DNA from: Deltaproteobacteria bacterium
GTDB taxonomy: Bacteria > Desulfobacterota > GWC2-55-46 > S146-73
Direction: 5' to 3'
DNA: 6,754 nt
NCBI GenBank assembly: GCA_015492355.1
Contig: WGFF01000261.1
Coordinates: 1-6,754, forward strand
Shown here in pieces: positions 6,423 to 6,754 of this stretch (the first letter of the stretch is position 1; each line of letters begins with the position of its first letter). Under the pieces are notes generated by a model. That model worked only from the letters and a program-made list of their open reading frames with translations, ran no database searches and was not told the DNA's origin. Both the position numbers and the translations under genes were made by a program.

Positions 6423-6440
6423 AGTCAAGCCCCCATCTCC
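6420..6440 (-). promoter_or_regulatory. Receiver gene start region: ATG versus TTG
   Basis: Two in-frame starts lie six bases apart. ATG (6422-6420) gives MPKKILLADDS and has a GGGGG run (6434-6430) 7 bases upstream. TTG (6428-6426) would add two residues and has GGAG (6440-6437) 8 bases upstream. I prefer ATG because receivers of this type usually start MPKKIL and the codon is stronger. The TTG cannot be excluded. Confidence 0.55.
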
Positions 6441-6481
6441 GACTTATTTTCCAAAATTATCATAATTACTGAATAAGTCAA
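6441..6481 (-). promoter_or_regulatory. 39-bp imperfect palindrome overlapping the probable promoter of the receiver gene
   Basis: The outer arms GACTTATT (6441-6448) and AATAAGTC (6472-6479) are perfect inverted repeats. Almost concentric with them is AATTAT-C-ATAATT (6455-6467). On the minus strand TTGACT (6481-6476) is a good -35. The -10 is unclear: GATAAT (6461-6456) is well matched but only 14 bases away, while a 17-base spacer gives the poor hexamer AATTTT. The symmetry resembles an operator for a dimeric repressor or activator. It is AT-rich and ends 18 bases before the ATG. No regulator is identified. Confidence 0.45.
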
Positions 6482-6489
6482 GGTTTTTT

Positions 6490-6622
6490 TGGTCGTATAG
6501 CGAGGCTTCCCGCCTACAGACCAGGGGTTTAATCTCTTCAGGGGGGACACCCCCTGATATCCCAAAAAAAAGACCATAGCCTGATGTGGATTAAACCGTA
6601 AGACACTCCAGCTCACAAATGA
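6490..6622 (-). repeat. Intergenic element copy B
   Basis: Second, more degenerate copy of the element upstream of valS. It has the identical 15-mer GACCATAGCCTGATG at 6572-6586 and CACCCCCTGA at 6548-6557. The hairpin TCAGGGGG-GACA-CCCCCTGA (6538-6557) is perfect here and imperfect in copy A. The end GAGGCTTCCCGCC (6492-6504) matches copy A, but the terminal CCCGCC/GGCGGG stem is lost. An A8 run (6564-6571) replaces a GC-rich stretch of copy A. It lies about 70 bases upstream of the receiver gene start, much as copy A lies about 55 bases upstream of valS. The right boundary is uncertain. Confidence 0.6.
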
Positions 6623-6675
6623 TTCACCTGTCCCCCATAGCCCATCTCCATGTACAAGAGACCCGAATGAGCCCG

Positions 6676-6705
6676 TTGAATCGGCACACACAGAGAGGAT
6701 ATAAT
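6676..6705 (+). promoter_or_regulatory. Sigma-70-type promoter for the DUF1848-like gene
   Basis: TTGAAT (6676-6681), an 18-base spacer, then a perfect TATAAT (6700-6705). Transcription would begin near 6711-6713, at or within two bases of the ATG at 6713. The purine run AGAGAGGA (6692-6699) that might serve as a Shine-Dalgarno site lies upstream of that start and 14 bases from the ATG, so the transcript is predicted to be leaderless or nearly so. Confidence 0.55.
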
Positions 6706-6712
6706 CTACACC

Positions 6713-6754
6713 ATGAAGACCATAATCTCTGCAAGCAGGAGGACAGACATACCC
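6713..6754 (+). CDS. DUF1848 family protein, N-terminal fragment (cut by window edge)
   Basis: Only 14 codons are visible: MKTIISASRRTDIP. The run IISASRRTDIP is the highly conserved start of DUF1848 proteins, which usually continue AFY and total roughly 300 residues with conserved cysteines. Their biochemical role is not established to my knowledge. The gene is divergent from the receiver gene across a region of about 290 bases that contains repeat copy B. The start is well fixed because the family motif begins almost at the N-terminus. The identification rests on a short but distinctive motif. Confidence 0.7.
   Translation, partial: MKTIISASRRTDIP

Noticed and set aside
6426..6428. TTG as the start of the receiver gene
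   Set aside because: An ATG two codons later gives the usual MPKKIL start with an acceptable purine run upstream; the TTG is possible but less likely.
6564..6586. Intrinsic terminator on the minus strand made by the T8 run in repeat copy B
   Set aside because: The T run follows only a weak four-base stem with a bulge, and no minus-strand gene is seen to the right of it.

Overview
The window reads as a stretch of bacterial chromosome carrying ordinary housekeeping genes, nearly all on the minus strand, with two intergenic regions that hold related repeats. Base composition is moderate. The coding regions favour AGG/AGA for Arg and ATA for Ile, and the proteins are rich in charged residues. 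This codon habit, together with a 'MPKKILLADDSITIQKV' type receiver protein and a DUF1848 start, would suit Nitrospirota or a Desulfobacterota-like lineage. That assignment is inference from pattern memory and is weak.

Reading in the minus direction (right to left), the first gene is a receiver-domain protein with a very long Pro/Glu-rich linker and a conserved-looking helical tail (6422-5106). A 457-bp intergenic region (5105-4649) follows, full of inverted repeats. Then come valS (4648-1973), nadC (1970-1053) and birA (1075-101). valS and nadC are separated by 2 bases and nadC/birA overlap by 23 bases, so these three form a tight operon: tRNA-Val charging, de novo NAD synthesis and biotin-protein ligation/biotin regulation. 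They share no pathway. The grouping looks like a general housekeeping operon. Only a short uninformative stretch lies beyond birA.

At the right edge a divergent plus-strand gene begins (from 6713). Its first 14 residues match the conserved start of DUF1848 proteins, and a good promoter is placed so that the mRNA would have almost no leader.

The most interesting material is in the two intergenic regions. Each carries, in the same orientation and about 55-75 bp upstream of a minus-strand gene, a diverged copy of one element. The copies share an identical 15-bp core (4771-4785 and 6572-6586), a second identical 10-mer and an equivalent hairpin. The copy next to valS ends in a CCCGCC/GGCGGG hairpin that resembles right ends of IS200/IS605-type elements, and it is preceded by further perfect hairpins. 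I read these as decayed insertion-sequence ends, or as solo structured RNAs derived from them; no transposase or TnpB gene is present. A 39-bp near-palindrome also covers the probable promoter of the receiver gene. I see no CRISPR array, tRNA or rRNA.
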